A stretch of DNA of 53,927 nucleotides from a virus. Location of the stretch: IMG/VR virus record IMGVR_UViG_3300032299_000709, positions 1 through 53,927 of that record; one strand, 5' to 3'. The position numbers and the translations under genes were made by a program. Positions 40,001 to 47,573 of the stretch are shown piece after piece (position 1 is the stretch's first letter; the number at the start of each line of letters is the position of its first letter). The notes beneath the pieces are model-generated. The model ran no database searches. It was not told the DNA's origin and saw only the letters and a program-made list of their open reading frames with translations.

Positions 40001-42981
40001 AATTCGCTGGTGGAGATGGGCGCGGTGAAATCCCAGAGTATGGAACAGCCCGCGAAGGCGCCATCTCAGTCCTCGCCCGCCACTACTCAACCGAAGCCCG
40101 CACTTCGTTAAATGGAGCTTATTATGGGACTGGTCTCAAAGGTGCAGAACGCGATCGACTGGACAGTAGCCCAGATCCTCGCCTCAAAAACCGCGTTTAC
40201 TTCTATGTTGATCAAGGCTCCGGAGTCCGCCCCGAAGCCGGAGTCGGAGGCATTGCCCACGAAGTCCGACTCAACAACATCTACGACCCCAAAACGCAAA
40301 TACTCCCGGTCAAAGGGAACTTCAACGCCTTTGAATCCGCGGTAATTAACGGGGGCTTTGACGGCTACATTGCTCCCTTTGGGAACAATCAAGCAGCCGT
40401 TGTCCTGTTGGGCCCGCGCCATTCGGCCGTACCTGTCAAGTCTATCGGCCGCGTGGCTGGCGCCCCAGCCCCTGTTACAGCAGAACCAACAACGCTAAAG
40501 AAGAGTCTCCTTTCCAAGGAGCTGGCCACCATCGAGGCATCCCGTGTACCGGGTGCCCGTGTTGCTGCTGGCAATTTGGAGATACCTACCACTTCACGCG
40601 ACGCGGCCAACACAGAGCTGGAGCGTATTGGCAGTAACGTCAGGTTCAGCAAAAAAGCTGTGCCTGAAACGGTCGATGACTTCGCCAAGCTGGAGACTGT
40701 GATTCCTCGCGCCCGCGAAGGATCGTTCAACACCAACCGCCAGCTCAAGGTTGATTTGCAAACAGCCATCTTGGCCGCAGCCAAAGAAGCAAAAGTCGAC
40801 CTGTCTTCTCAGACCGACGAGACTACAAACTACCTTACTCGGGTGGGTGTGGCCGACGCGTTGTACGCTATCCAGTCAAACGCCAACGCGGTGGGCTGGT
40901 ACGACAAGACGGTCAGCAAAGCGCTTCGTATTTTGGGTGAGATCCACCCAGAAATAAACACCGACCCAGACGCAAAGTTTGCTTTTACTTGGGCACTGGC
41001 TGTTACGTCCAACGGTTTGAAGGTCGACAAAAACTTTGAGTTGGCCGAAAGCGCTTACAAAGAATACAAGCGCACGGGCAAGATGCCGACCAACCTTACC
41101 GCCGGTCAAGCGCAAGGTGCTATCAACGACAGCCTTGGTTTGTTTAACGAGATGGTTGCCCAGTACGGCATTGACAACGTCCGAGAATTCATGGACAGCA
41201 AGTTCCGCGTATCTCAAATTGAGCGGGCCACCGGGCTAGAAGTAGGCGGCGAATTTAAAGAGACTGAAGTTCGCGGCGCGGCCGTGCTGGGTCCAAAGAT
41301 TGGCAACGGCTTCTACTCAAACTTAAACGGATTCTTTGACCAGCTTACTATGGACCGCTGGCTCATGCGCACATGGGGCCGTTGGACTGGCACGTTGATT
41401 GAAGCCCGGCCTGACATGGTCAAGGCCAAACGAGCAGAACTCAAAGATCTTGTTGTAAAAATGAAACAGGATGCGCCTGCTGCGCTTGCGTTTCAAAAGG
41501 CGCTTAACGCAAAGCTGCAAACCGGAGATCTTGACGCGCTGGCCTTGGCCATCCAAAAGGCTTCGATGCTTCCGGCCACTCGGGAATCCTTTAACAAAAC
41601 GGTTACTGGCCAAGAGATCCGCAAGACCGGCAACGCTTTGGCTAAGTATCTTGATGGCCAAAAAGAAGCACCCGCTGGGCCCGATGAACGCAATTACATT
41701 CGCAAGGTTTTTAACAAAATCCTGACAGATGTTCGCGGCAAAGGATACCCTGCTCTTACAATGTCCGATTTGCAAGCGCTTCTTTGGTATCCTGAAAAAC
41801 GTTTGTATGACATTGCCAAATCAGACGAGATTGCCAGCGAAGGTTACTCAGACGACGAAGCCCCGGACTATGCAAACGCGGCAGCTAAGCTGGCGCGTAG
41901 CCTTGGCATCTCTGACGCAAAAATTCAGAGTGCAATAACTAAAGCGGAGAATGAATATGAGAATCGAGTCAGCGCAAGACCAGCAAAACCAAGTGCTGGA
42001 GGACAGCAAGCCCAAGCTACTGTCCCGGCCGCAGTTCGAGGCTTTGGTGAACGAGAGAAACGGTCGTTCCTTACCACCGGCGTCGTCCGCCGCATACGAT
42101 CCGCTGGCACAAATCCTACAAGCCAACCCAACTCTTACAAAAGAAAAGGCGGTGGCGATGATAGAAGCAGCCGGGTTCTAGGAATTCCTACGGTTGCCGT
42201 ATTTACGCCGGCAACCACTTTCAAAAATGCACTGAGCGAAGTCCCAGCTGCTGCGCCTAAATTCTTTGAGATGGGTCCTGAAGGGGCCAAGACTTTCCGT
42301 GATTCAATTCAGGCGTCCAAAGAGAGCTCGCCTTTTGGGGCGTCGGTCTTTGTGTACGATGAGGCTGATTACGCTGACATGCGCACGTTCTTGTCAGACG
42401 ACGGCAAAGCTGGCTTTGCCCTGAAGGGTGACGACATTGTGTCCGTGTTTGCTGGACCAGAGCAGCGCGGCGCTGTCAACAGTATCTTGCAATTGGCCAC
42501 CCAAGAAGGCGGCCGCAGGCTTGATGCCTTTGATACCGTGCTGCCCGTCCTCTACGCCACCCATGGATTTAAACCCGTGGCCCGGGTCAAGTGGAGCGAC
42601 GACGCCGCGCCTGATGATTGGAACAAAGAGACCTTTAAAGAATTCAACAACGGCAAACCCGATGTGGTGTTCATGGTCCATGACCCTGAGTCTTTTGCAA
42701 AGTACACCGAGGGCGACGGCAAAATTATTCAGGACTACGACCAAGGCGCGGTCGAGCAAGCCAAGGCTTTAAAGGACATCAAACAAGTTCGCCAAACGGA
42801 CCTTGAAAGTCTAGAATCTCTTTTTAAACGTTTAGAGAAACGCGGCCTTGCCAAGGCCAACGCTGAGAATGATGTGGCTAAGCGGGTTGACGCCCCGCAG
42901 ATTCAATACATGCAGGACAATTTTCTTGACATCCTTGACGAGTTGGACACCGCCGGCTTAGTCGAAATCAATTGCAAATAA
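37087..42981 (+). CDS. Giant polyvalent ejection protein: zincin, ART-like and GNAT-like domains, 1964 aa
   Basis: N-terminal repeat-like segments (DGYSPAEIADYLA, DGVSDDEIISHLT) and Gly/Ala-rich hydrophobic helices (about 205-450). An HExxH zincin motif HEFHH is at 786-790. An ADP-ribosyltransferase-like domain occupies about 994-1120 (ARHYST...GAYYGTGLKGAE...GFDGYIAPFG). A large helical domain covers about 1200-1620, and a GNAT-like domain about 1699-1860 (SVFAGPEQRGAVNSILQLAT). The family is the phage polyvalent proteins that are injected with DNA to counter host defences. Three small +1-frame genes may be nested inside. Domain identity is from pattern only. Confidence 0.8.
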   Translation: MAFDVQGALKDGYSPAEIADYLASKRNFDVDSARKDGVSDDEIISHLTSRVEAPKVAPVEEAPAPTPVKPKEPPGVLSRTADAIKGTVSGIVPALVEKVTPYKSVLETAPAPTAQQQQAEIDKRLGYGAGPISRETVAKADQMRMGRVPVEPGPALTVAKAREAEGAETFDQLAQRLKRDDVLQQDVETARRKRFAEENPLLASAAAGSAGLISGTLNIPSVAADAFNQTFVNPALQLAGLKPLDKVPTAFGTEYLGKSAQDFMPKIGTRSMEGAWKNEEFSPWLMSKLAANSPQMAQQLAAAFVPPLRVALLGGMGGTAAGQSYAQGDDSRVAVAKGAIEIGTEMLPLKVFDKLGDTLKGMSVAKQNAVMAIAGQRLAQSGVAITANGITNAIEETAAQFGGNVLDKFFQGKDLELSKGLGEAAVIGAATGTAMSVPQVAGIATGAYDPNVQIARAIEQNVAGTQFTGLDETARYLLNPQTYDARLISPLETSDPSRILQSTSVDDAVTSANELAGSLEITPKPIAPVAIQPPPLPVIDTLGRIEPTFDLNEPLPALDTTQALTLPEPSVATEQQFGLDKLRLTAPRPQKIQGVAVSQLSDDQLQAITIDETVPAITRRGASVELTARQTEAAGTTPATLPVSGPITPMAGPPSIPSVPLANAATSQTITADKTLTLPEPEMSGAAIAPVGGESAAAGARATAQNAIDRWATSNGVESPAVFNASPANLDSAVNEIAQALNSQFGARVYAYNDDRANAINGVAIGGTAFINTANVDINVARTGLHEFHHTVEQLASLEAKQGQTNTAAQQYVASMDGIFDGMTDAGKRAYLENFLMKEELDAIADPVAREQRLQEAMVGKTLRSEMVADFLGNRATDKKFWQSVAAADPQGFKGFVDKWIKIIDNLIDTLKGTSTQGKKESAKVDTYLRDLKKAKAIARDALVAYNKGIQDGSISTTGSEGVSGPTASARQFAGGDGRGEIPEYGTAREGAISVLARHYSTEARTSLNGAYYGTGLKGAERDRLDSSPDPRLKNRVYFYVDQGSGVRPEAGVGGIAHEVRLNNIYDPKTQILPVKGNFNAFESAVINGGFDGYIAPFGNNQAAVVLLGPRHSAVPVKSIGRVAGAPAPVTAEPTTLKKSLLSKELATIEASRVPGARVAAGNLEIPTTSRDAANTELERIGSNVRFSKKAVPETVDDFAKLETVIPRAREGSFNTNRQLKVDLQTAILAAAKEAKVDLSSQTDETTNYLTRVGVADALYAIQSNANAVGWYDKTVSKALRILGEIHPEINTDPDAKFAFTWALAVTSNGLKVDKNFELAESAYKEYKRTGKMPTNLTAGQAQGAINDSLGLFNEMVAQYGIDNVREFMDSKFRVSQIERATGLEVGGEFKETEVRGAAVLGPKIGNGFYSNLNGFFDQLTMDRWLMRTWGRWTGTLIEARPDMVKAKRAELKDLVVKMKQDAPAALAFQKALNAKLQTGDLDALALAIQKASMLPATRESFNKTVTGQEIRKTGNALAKYLDGQKEAPAGPDERNYIRKVFNKILTDVRGKGYPALTMSDLQALLWYPEKRLYDIAKSDEIASEGYSDDEAPDYANAAAKLARSLGISDAKIQSAITKAENEYENRVSARPAKPSAGGQQAQATVPAAVRGFGEREKRSFLTTGVVRRIRSAGTNPTSQPNSYKRKGGGDDRSSRVLGIPTVAVFTPATTFKNALSEVPAAAPKFFEMGPEGAKTFRDSIQASKESSPFGASVFVYDEADYADMRTFLSDDGKAGFALKGDDIVSVFAGPEQRGAVNSILQLATQEGGRRLDAFDTVLPVLYATHGFKPVARVKWSDDAAPDDWNKETFKEFNNGKPDVVFMVHDPESFAKYTEGDGKIIQDYDQGAVEQAKALKDIKQVRQTDLESLESLFKRLEKRGLAKANAENDVAKRVDAPQIQYMQDNFLDILDELDTAGLVEINCK
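39941..40111 (+). CDS. Possible overprinted small gene 1 inside the polyvalent ORF, 56 aa
   Basis: In the +1 frame relative to the 1964-residue ORF, ATG 39941 follows AAAGGAATCCAAG, a good ribosome-binding site. The product starts MEALAPQAVKAYQGLQRLLD and is helical at first, then Pro/Gln/Ser-rich. Its TAA is followed at once by GGAG and the next nested ATG, an operon-like arrangement. In the main frame the same bases encode a Gly/Ser-rich linker, so dual coding is possible. Confidence 0.4.
   Translation: MEALAPQAVKAYQGLQRLLDNSLVEMGAVKSQSMEQPAKAPSQSSPATTQPKPALR
40124..40345 (+). CDS. Possible overprinted small gene 2 inside the polyvalent ORF, 73 aa
   Basis: Same +1 frame as the previous nested gene. 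GGAG lies in ATGGAGCTTATT directly before ATG 40124. N-terminal helix MGLVSKVQNAIDWTVAQILA, then a Pro/Ser/Thr/Lys-rich tail that may simply be the shadow of the ART-like domain in the main frame. Weaker than the nested gene at 41957. Confidence 0.3.
   Translation: MGLVSKVQNAIDWTVAQILASKTAFTSMLIKAPESAPKPESEALPTKSDSTTSTTPKRKYSRSKGTSTPLNPR
41957..42181 (+). CDS. Overprinted gene inside the polyvalent ORF, 74 aa
   Basis: +1 frame; GGAG at 41946-41949 is seven bases before ATG 41957. The product has normal protein character: a charged start, RPQFEALVNERNGRSLPPAS, and an ending TLTKEKAVAMIEAAGF that looks like a small UBA/CUE-like helix. The main frame over the same bases is an Arg/Ser/Gly-rich stretch without domain character, so here the nested frame seems the older one. 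It marks a point where two once-separate genes may have been joined. Confidence 0.6.
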   Translation: MRIESAQDQQNQVLEDSKPKLLSRPQFEALVNERNGRSLPPASSAAYDPLAQILQANPTLTKEKAVAMIEAAGF

Positions 42982-42990
42982 GGGGCTACC

Positions 42991-43482
42991 ATGACACCAA
43001 CAATGATCATCTCTGCTGACATCAAGCGCCTGCTTGACGACGCAATCCACTCTGAGCTTTACGCAGCAAACCTGTACAAGCACATTGCCAATCAGGTGCA
43101 GCGCCTTGGCTACCTTGGCGCAATGAAATTCTTTTTGAAAGAAAGCAAAGCCGAGTTGGATCACTACCAACTGCACGCACAATTTCAAAACGATGTAGGC
43201 ACCGTAGCCAAAGTCCCAATGATTGAAGCTATGGATGATTCAATCAAATCGTTTTCTGATGCCATGGAATTGGCCTACGAAACTGAGCTTGAGTTGTACA
43301 ACAATTACAAAAGTATGTACTCCCAAGCCAGTAGCGACCCCGTGGTCCAGCAGTTCTTGCTTCAGTTTCTGGAGCTCCAACGCACCAGCGTTGGCGAGTA
43401 CGGCGACTTGCTTGCCCGCATCCAGTTAGTGGATGGCGACAAAGCAGGCATGCTCTTGATCGATCAGGAGCTGGGAGCCTGA
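42991..43482 (+). CDS. Ferritin-like four-helix protein, 163 aa
   Basis: Four long helices with a ferritin-type spacing of possible ligands: E22 in HSELYAANLY, E55 and H58 (E-x-x-H in ESKAELDHYQ), E97/E99/E101 in YETELELYNNY, and E128/Q130 in FLELQRTS. The length matches ferritins and bacterioferritins (about 160). If active it would oxidise and store iron or protect DNA from oxidants; it may instead be a structural relative. It lies between two ejection-protein genes, so it could be packaged in the virion. Confidence 0.65.
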   Translation: MTPTMIISADIKRLLDDAIHSELYAANLYKHIANQVQRLGYLGAMKFFLKESKAELDHYQLHAQFQNDVGTVAKVPMIEAMDDSIKSFSDAMELAYETELELYNNYKSMYSQASSDPVVQQFLLQFLELQRTSVGEYGDLLARIQLVDGDKAGMLLIDQELGA

Positions 43483-43486
43483 TCAC

Positions 43487-46400
43487 ATGGCAACATGTAC
43501 ATACACGTTCACCGGTGCTGACGGCAAGAGCATCGACATAAAGGGTATACCCGCCCTTAAAGAATTCCTGCTTGAAGGTGGGCTGGCTCAATACTTGCCT
43601 GCTCGGGCAACCGCGCTTGCTGAGATAGGGGCCGAAGCGCCAGCACTTAGCCGACGCGAACAAACTGAAAGCATTGGAATTAATGTCAATCAAGACGGTG
43701 AAAATCAATACGCAGATAAAATTGTTGATGGCCAAAAAACTTTAGAAACTAGAGCTTCGGATTCGCTTCGCCCCTACGTAGGAAAACGAGTTGCCATTGT
43801 TAGAACTGGCGACGGCCCAGCTAAAGCAATTGGCGCAGTAACGATTGGCGAGCCTATAAAAGTAACTACCCAAAAACAATTTGATCAATACCGGGATCAA
43901 ACTTTGGTGCCTAAAGATTCTAAGTTTGATCTTACCCCGGGCGGCGTTAAATATTTATACCCTGTAGAAAACCCGGTTCGATACGCAACCGAACTTGATG
44001 TTGGTCTTGGCATCGTAGCTCGTAAAGTAATTGCACCTAGCCTTAGCCGACGCGAGCAAAAAAATGCGGCGGCAAGCCGCGTATCCAATGTCAGCTCTGA
44101 TCGCTTCAAACGCACCGACGAATTGCAGCAAGCCGTCACCGACTTGCAAGAAGGCAAGATTACCCAAGACGAATACAACGCTATGGTCGACGACCTTCGT
44201 CCGGTCTATCCGTACGAAAAAGTCCCAGCGCTTACAACGCCGTCCGATGCTAAATATGCTTTGGCCAATGGTCGTGGCCAAAGCCCGGAGAAGGCGGCCA
44301 AGTACGGCTTGCCATCAGACACCTTGGCCAAAGGCGACTTTGCCCAGTTGCGTTTGGACATCCCCTCGTATCAAGAGCATGACTCGTGGGTGGTCAGCGT
44401 GCACACACCTAAGTCCACCAACCGTGAAGTGCAAGCAGCGTATGACGCAGGCACTGTCATTGGCTATGAATCCGTGGCATCAATGACCGACGTAACTTTT
44501 GGCATGAATCAAAAGGCGGCAACCAAGATTGCACAAGGTACAAGCAAGGGCACGATTGCCACCATGCTTGGCAAATGGAAACCCATCAGCAACCAAGCCG
44601 CAAAAGTTCGGGCCGATGCCGCTATTAAAGACTCAGCTTGGACACAGGTGGGCATGGACCCATTCCGTCACAGTTATTTTTACGATCGCGACACAATGCG
44701 CCCAGTGCTAAGCGCTGACGAAGTAATTCAAATTGGCCCTTTGGTGTTGGCCAAGAACGCCACATTTAGCGAAGACGGCACAGACATCACCGGTGCACCG
44801 ATTGCTTTTAGTGCCAAGCAGCGCGAGCTTTCAGAAGATGCCAAGCAACAACAAGTCTTTTTGCAAAAGAAGGCCGAAGAAGCTGGCTACAAAACAATAG
44901 TTGAGTTTGGCGACAAAGACTTTGATAACTTTGTCTTAGCTGCCTCGCAGTGGCGCCAAGAAAACCCAGCTGACATGATGTTCAGCAATCGCCAGACTGA
45001 AGGTTGGATTCTTAGCCGCGATGCCACCGGCCGCTTCCGTTTTGGTGCAGGCGCCAAGGCCTACCGTCTGGTGGCCGATGTGGCCAACAATGTTCTTGAC
45101 AAAATTGGCATGAAGCCAGTCAGCCCTGAGCTAAGCCGCGCGCTGCGCAAGATGAAGACCGAAGTTGAGAAGGCCCAGAACCTTACGGTCGACGTGGCCA
45201 AGAACCTCAAAGACTTGCCAGAGCAAGAGCGCCAGATGATCAGCGATGTGATCGAGGGCGAACTCAAGCGCGGCGTCAAGCCACCTAAGCGGGTGTTAGA
45301 ACTGGCCGCTTCAATGCAGTCAATCATGTCTGAACAAACGCAAGAGCTGGTGCGCTTGGGCATGCTGACACCGGAAGCAGCTGGCCGTTGGGACGGCAAA
45401 TACTTGCCGCGTTTCTATGAGTCCAAGATTGGCGACGAAACAAAAGCATGGATGAAAGCAGCCAAGAGTTTGATGGGTCGCACCCGCACAATGCAGGGCA
45501 TCACCGGCAACAGCCTCAAGGCTCGCGGTATGTTTGAGAACGTGCCCGTTGCTGACGTGCAAGACTGGCTTGACGAAGGCTGGGAGGTGCGCGATCCTAC
45601 GTTTGACCCGCTGACCAGCGACGTTGTAACAATGTGGCGCGACTACACGCGCCGCGAACGGGACGACATGGGCGAAATCCGCGATGCCATGTTCCGCTTT
45701 GTCATGGGCTACAACAAATCCCAACGTGACATGGCGCTTGGCCGTCTGTACGAAAACCTTGCAACGTCCTACGCAAGTCGCGTAGAGAAACCCGGCTACG
45801 TCAAAGTCCCAGCAACCACAATTGAAGACACCGCAAACGTTCGCCGATACGGCAAGCTCGGCGGTAAGTGGGTGCCCAAAGAAGTGATGGACCAGCTCAG
45901 TACCTTTGATACATCAATGCAAAACGATTTGCTCAAGATGTATCTCAAAGGTTTGTCGATGTGGAAAGAAGGCAAGACCGTTCTTAATCCTGTATCGCAC
46001 GCCAACAACATTATCTCCAACTTGACGATGGCTCACTTTGCTGGCGTGTCTTACTGGGATGCCGGTAAGTACGCTGGCGCAGTGCGCGATCTGGTCAAGG
46101 GCGACCCCATGGTTGACGAAGCCAAAGAGGCCGGCCTGTTTGGCGGAACCTTTAATCGTTCGGAGTTAATGGACCAGCTGCCAGAACAGCTCAAGGCGAT
46201 GGCTCAGATGACCGAGTCCAAAGCAGGCATGGCTGTTGACCGTGTGTGGAACGCGCTGTCGTTTTTCCTGCGCAAGCCCGCTGGCAAAGCGTACGAAGCA
46301 GAAGACTTGTTCTTCCGCTACTTGATTTACCGTGATGCGCGCAAACGTGGGGTGGACGTTGAAGACGCGGTCGATTGGTCACAGAACTTTATCTTTACCT

Positions 46401-47377
46401 ACGACGACTTGCCCAAGGGCGCGCGTCTGGCTCGTGACTTTGCGCTGCCGTTCTTTAGTTACACATACAAGGTCGTGCCAGTGTTGGCACGTACAGCGCT
46501 TGAGCACCCAGAACGATACGCTGCCCCGGCCGTTGCGCTGTACACAATCAACGCGTTCATGTACGCAATGGCTGCCAGCCTTGGTGGTGGTGAGGACGAA
46601 GATTGGTGGACAGTCATTCGCCGATACGCAACCGATCCTGACTTTAGGGAAAAGGCGCGCGAGATGGAGAAGCAAGAACGGGCTAACCTGCCGCCTTGGA
46701 TGAAGGGCGCCAGCGCCACGTTGGCCACGCCAAAGGCTATCCGTCTTGGCATGGACGACGTGACCAACTTGCCCGTGTTCTTGGACGTAAGCCGGATCTT
46801 CCCGGGCGGCGACTTGCTAGATGCAAACGCCAACGCTGGCGGCATTCCTCTCTTGCAACCAATCACGCCAAGCAACCCAGTGCTCAACACTGTCGGCGCA
46901 ATGATCTGGAACAAGGACCCGTTCTTTGGCAAAGACATTGTTGACAAGAACGATACCAGCGCAGAGGCCGCAGCCAAACGCGGCAAGTGGTTGTGGCAGC
47001 AATTCTCGCCGGCCGTTGCCATCGGCAACTACCACTGGGACCGCGCGCTAAATGTAATTGCCAACGTGACTGGCCAAGACATTCTCGGTTACACCGGCAC
47101 AGGCAAAGACGGCCTGCCAGTACAACCCGGCTTTGCGGCAATGCAAACCGTAGGCATCAAGGCAAGGCCAATCGATTTGGAATTATCAGAACAGATCAAT
47201 AAATCGCAACAGGAAAAACTGATACGCGATCTTGAAGCTGAGATGCGCCAAATCAATAGGCTTGCTGGCAAAGGCGCCATCACTGAGAAGAACGCCGAAG
47301 CACAAATTGAACTTCAGCAGATCAAGAAGCAGCGTCTAAAGGAAGGTCTAACTGTTGAGGGTACGGAGCGGAAATAG
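43487..47377 (+). CDS. Second polyvalent ejection protein with ASCH-like insert and LPD38-like region, 1296 aa
   Basis: Residues 60-185 resemble an ASCH/PUA-like RNA-binding domain (DKIVDGQKTLETR, GKRVAIVRTGDGPAKAIGAV), flanked by two LSRREQ motifs. A middle region about 190-460 is of unknown fold. The C-terminal half is helical, with TRRERDDMGEIRDAMFRFVMG, then VLNPVSHANNIISNLTMAHF (about 832-851) and FALPFFSYTYKVVPVLAR, features of the large polyvalent protein associated domain 38. A hydrophobic helix is near 1011-1033. Probably ejected; the last 56 bases overlap the convergent leftward gene. Confidence 0.78.
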   Translation: MATCTYTFTGADGKSIDIKGIPALKEFLLEGGLAQYLPARATALAEIGAEAPALSRREQTESIGINVNQDGENQYADKIVDGQKTLETRASDSLRPYVGKRVAIVRTGDGPAKAIGAVTIGEPIKVTTQKQFDQYRDQTLVPKDSKFDLTPGGVKYLYPVENPVRYATELDVGLGIVARKVIAPSLSRREQKNAAASRVSNVSSDRFKRTDELQQAVTDLQEGKITQDEYNAMVDDLRPVYPYEKVPALTTPSDAKYALANGRGQSPEKAAKYGLPSDTLAKGDFAQLRLDIPSYQEHDSWVVSVHTPKSTNREVQAAYDAGTVIGYESVASMTDVTFGMNQKAATKIAQGTSKGTIATMLGKWKPISNQAAKVRADAAIKDSAWTQVGMDPFRHSYFYDRDTMRPVLSADEVIQIGPLVLAKNATFSEDGTDITGAPIAFSAKQRELSEDAKQQQVFLQKKAEEAGYKTIVEFGDKDFDNFVLAASQWRQENPADMMFSNRQTEGWILSRDATGRFRFGAGAKAYRLVADVANNVLDKIGMKPVSPELSRALRKMKTEVEKAQNLTVDVAKNLKDLPEQERQMISDVIEGELKRGVKPPKRVLELAASMQSIMSEQTQELVRLGMLTPEAAGRWDGKYLPRFYESKIGDETKAWMKAAKSLMGRTRTMQGITGNSLKARGMFENVPVADVQDWLDEGWEVRDPTFDPLTSDVVTMWRDYTRRERDDMGEIRDAMFRFVMGYNKSQRDMALGRLYENLATSYASRVEKPGYVKVPATTIEDTANVRRYGKLGGKWVPKEVMDQLSTFDTSMQNDLLKMYLKGLSMWKEGKTVLNPVSHANNIISNLTMAHFAGVSYWDAGKYAGAVRDLVKGDPMVDEAKEAGLFGGTFNRSELMDQLPEQLKAMAQMTESKAGMAVDRVWNALSFFLRKPAGKAYEAEDLFFRYLIYRDARKRGVDVEDAVDWSQNFIFTYDDLPKGARLARDFALPFFSYTYKVVPVLARTALEHPERYAAPAVALYTINAFMYAMAASLGGGEDEDWWTVIRRYATDPDFREKAREMEKQERANLPPWMKGASATLATPKAIRLGMDDVTNLPVFLDVSRIFPGGDLLDANANAGGIPLLQPITPSNPVLNTVGAMIWNKDPFFGKDIVDKNDTSAEAAAKRGKWLWQQFSPAVAIGNYHWDRALNVIANVTGQDILGYTGTGKDGLPVQPGFAAMQTVGIKARPIDLELSEQINKSQQEKLIRDLEAEMRQINRLAGKGAITEKNAEAQIELQQIKKQRLKEGLTVEGTERK
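43646..44055 (+). repeat. 14-bp direct repeats flanking the ASCH-like insert
   Basis: CTTAGCCGACGCGA at 43646-43659 and 44042-44055, offset 396 bp (132 codons, in frame). The DNA between them is visibly more AT-rich than the flanks. This looks like a domain cassette gained by recombination at the repeat, or a domain that can be lost by it. Confidence 0.75.
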
Positions 47378-47573
47378 TTTTCTGCTCTCGAATCCAGATG
47401 GCAATACTAGCCGCCGTGTCTCCGGGCATGGCGGCTATTTTGTTTGCAATTTCATCAAGCGTATTGTCGCGTGCGTAATCGTTCAATTCGATAAGACAAC
47501 CAATGGCATCGGCTGCCAATTTGGGGTTGGCCAATACAAAGTCTTCACTCCAAATTTTTGTATCTTGTGTCAT
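47322..47573 (-). CDS. Small helical protein after the DNA polymerase, 83 aa
   Basis: ATG 47573 overlaps the polymerase stop (TGATG). Helical (NPKLAADAIGCLIELNDYAR, DEIANKIAAMPGDTAASIAI), slightly acidic, with a QLDLPL motif near the end that resembles clamp-binding peptides of the QLxLF type. A sliding-clamp contact is therefore imaginable, as this is the last gene of the polymerase operon. Converges with the 1296-residue gene. Confidence 0.65.
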   Translation of the reverse strand: MTQDTKIWSEDFVLANPKLAADAIGCLIELNDYARDNTLDEIANKIAAMPGDTAASIAIWIREQKTISAPYPQQLDLPLDAAS

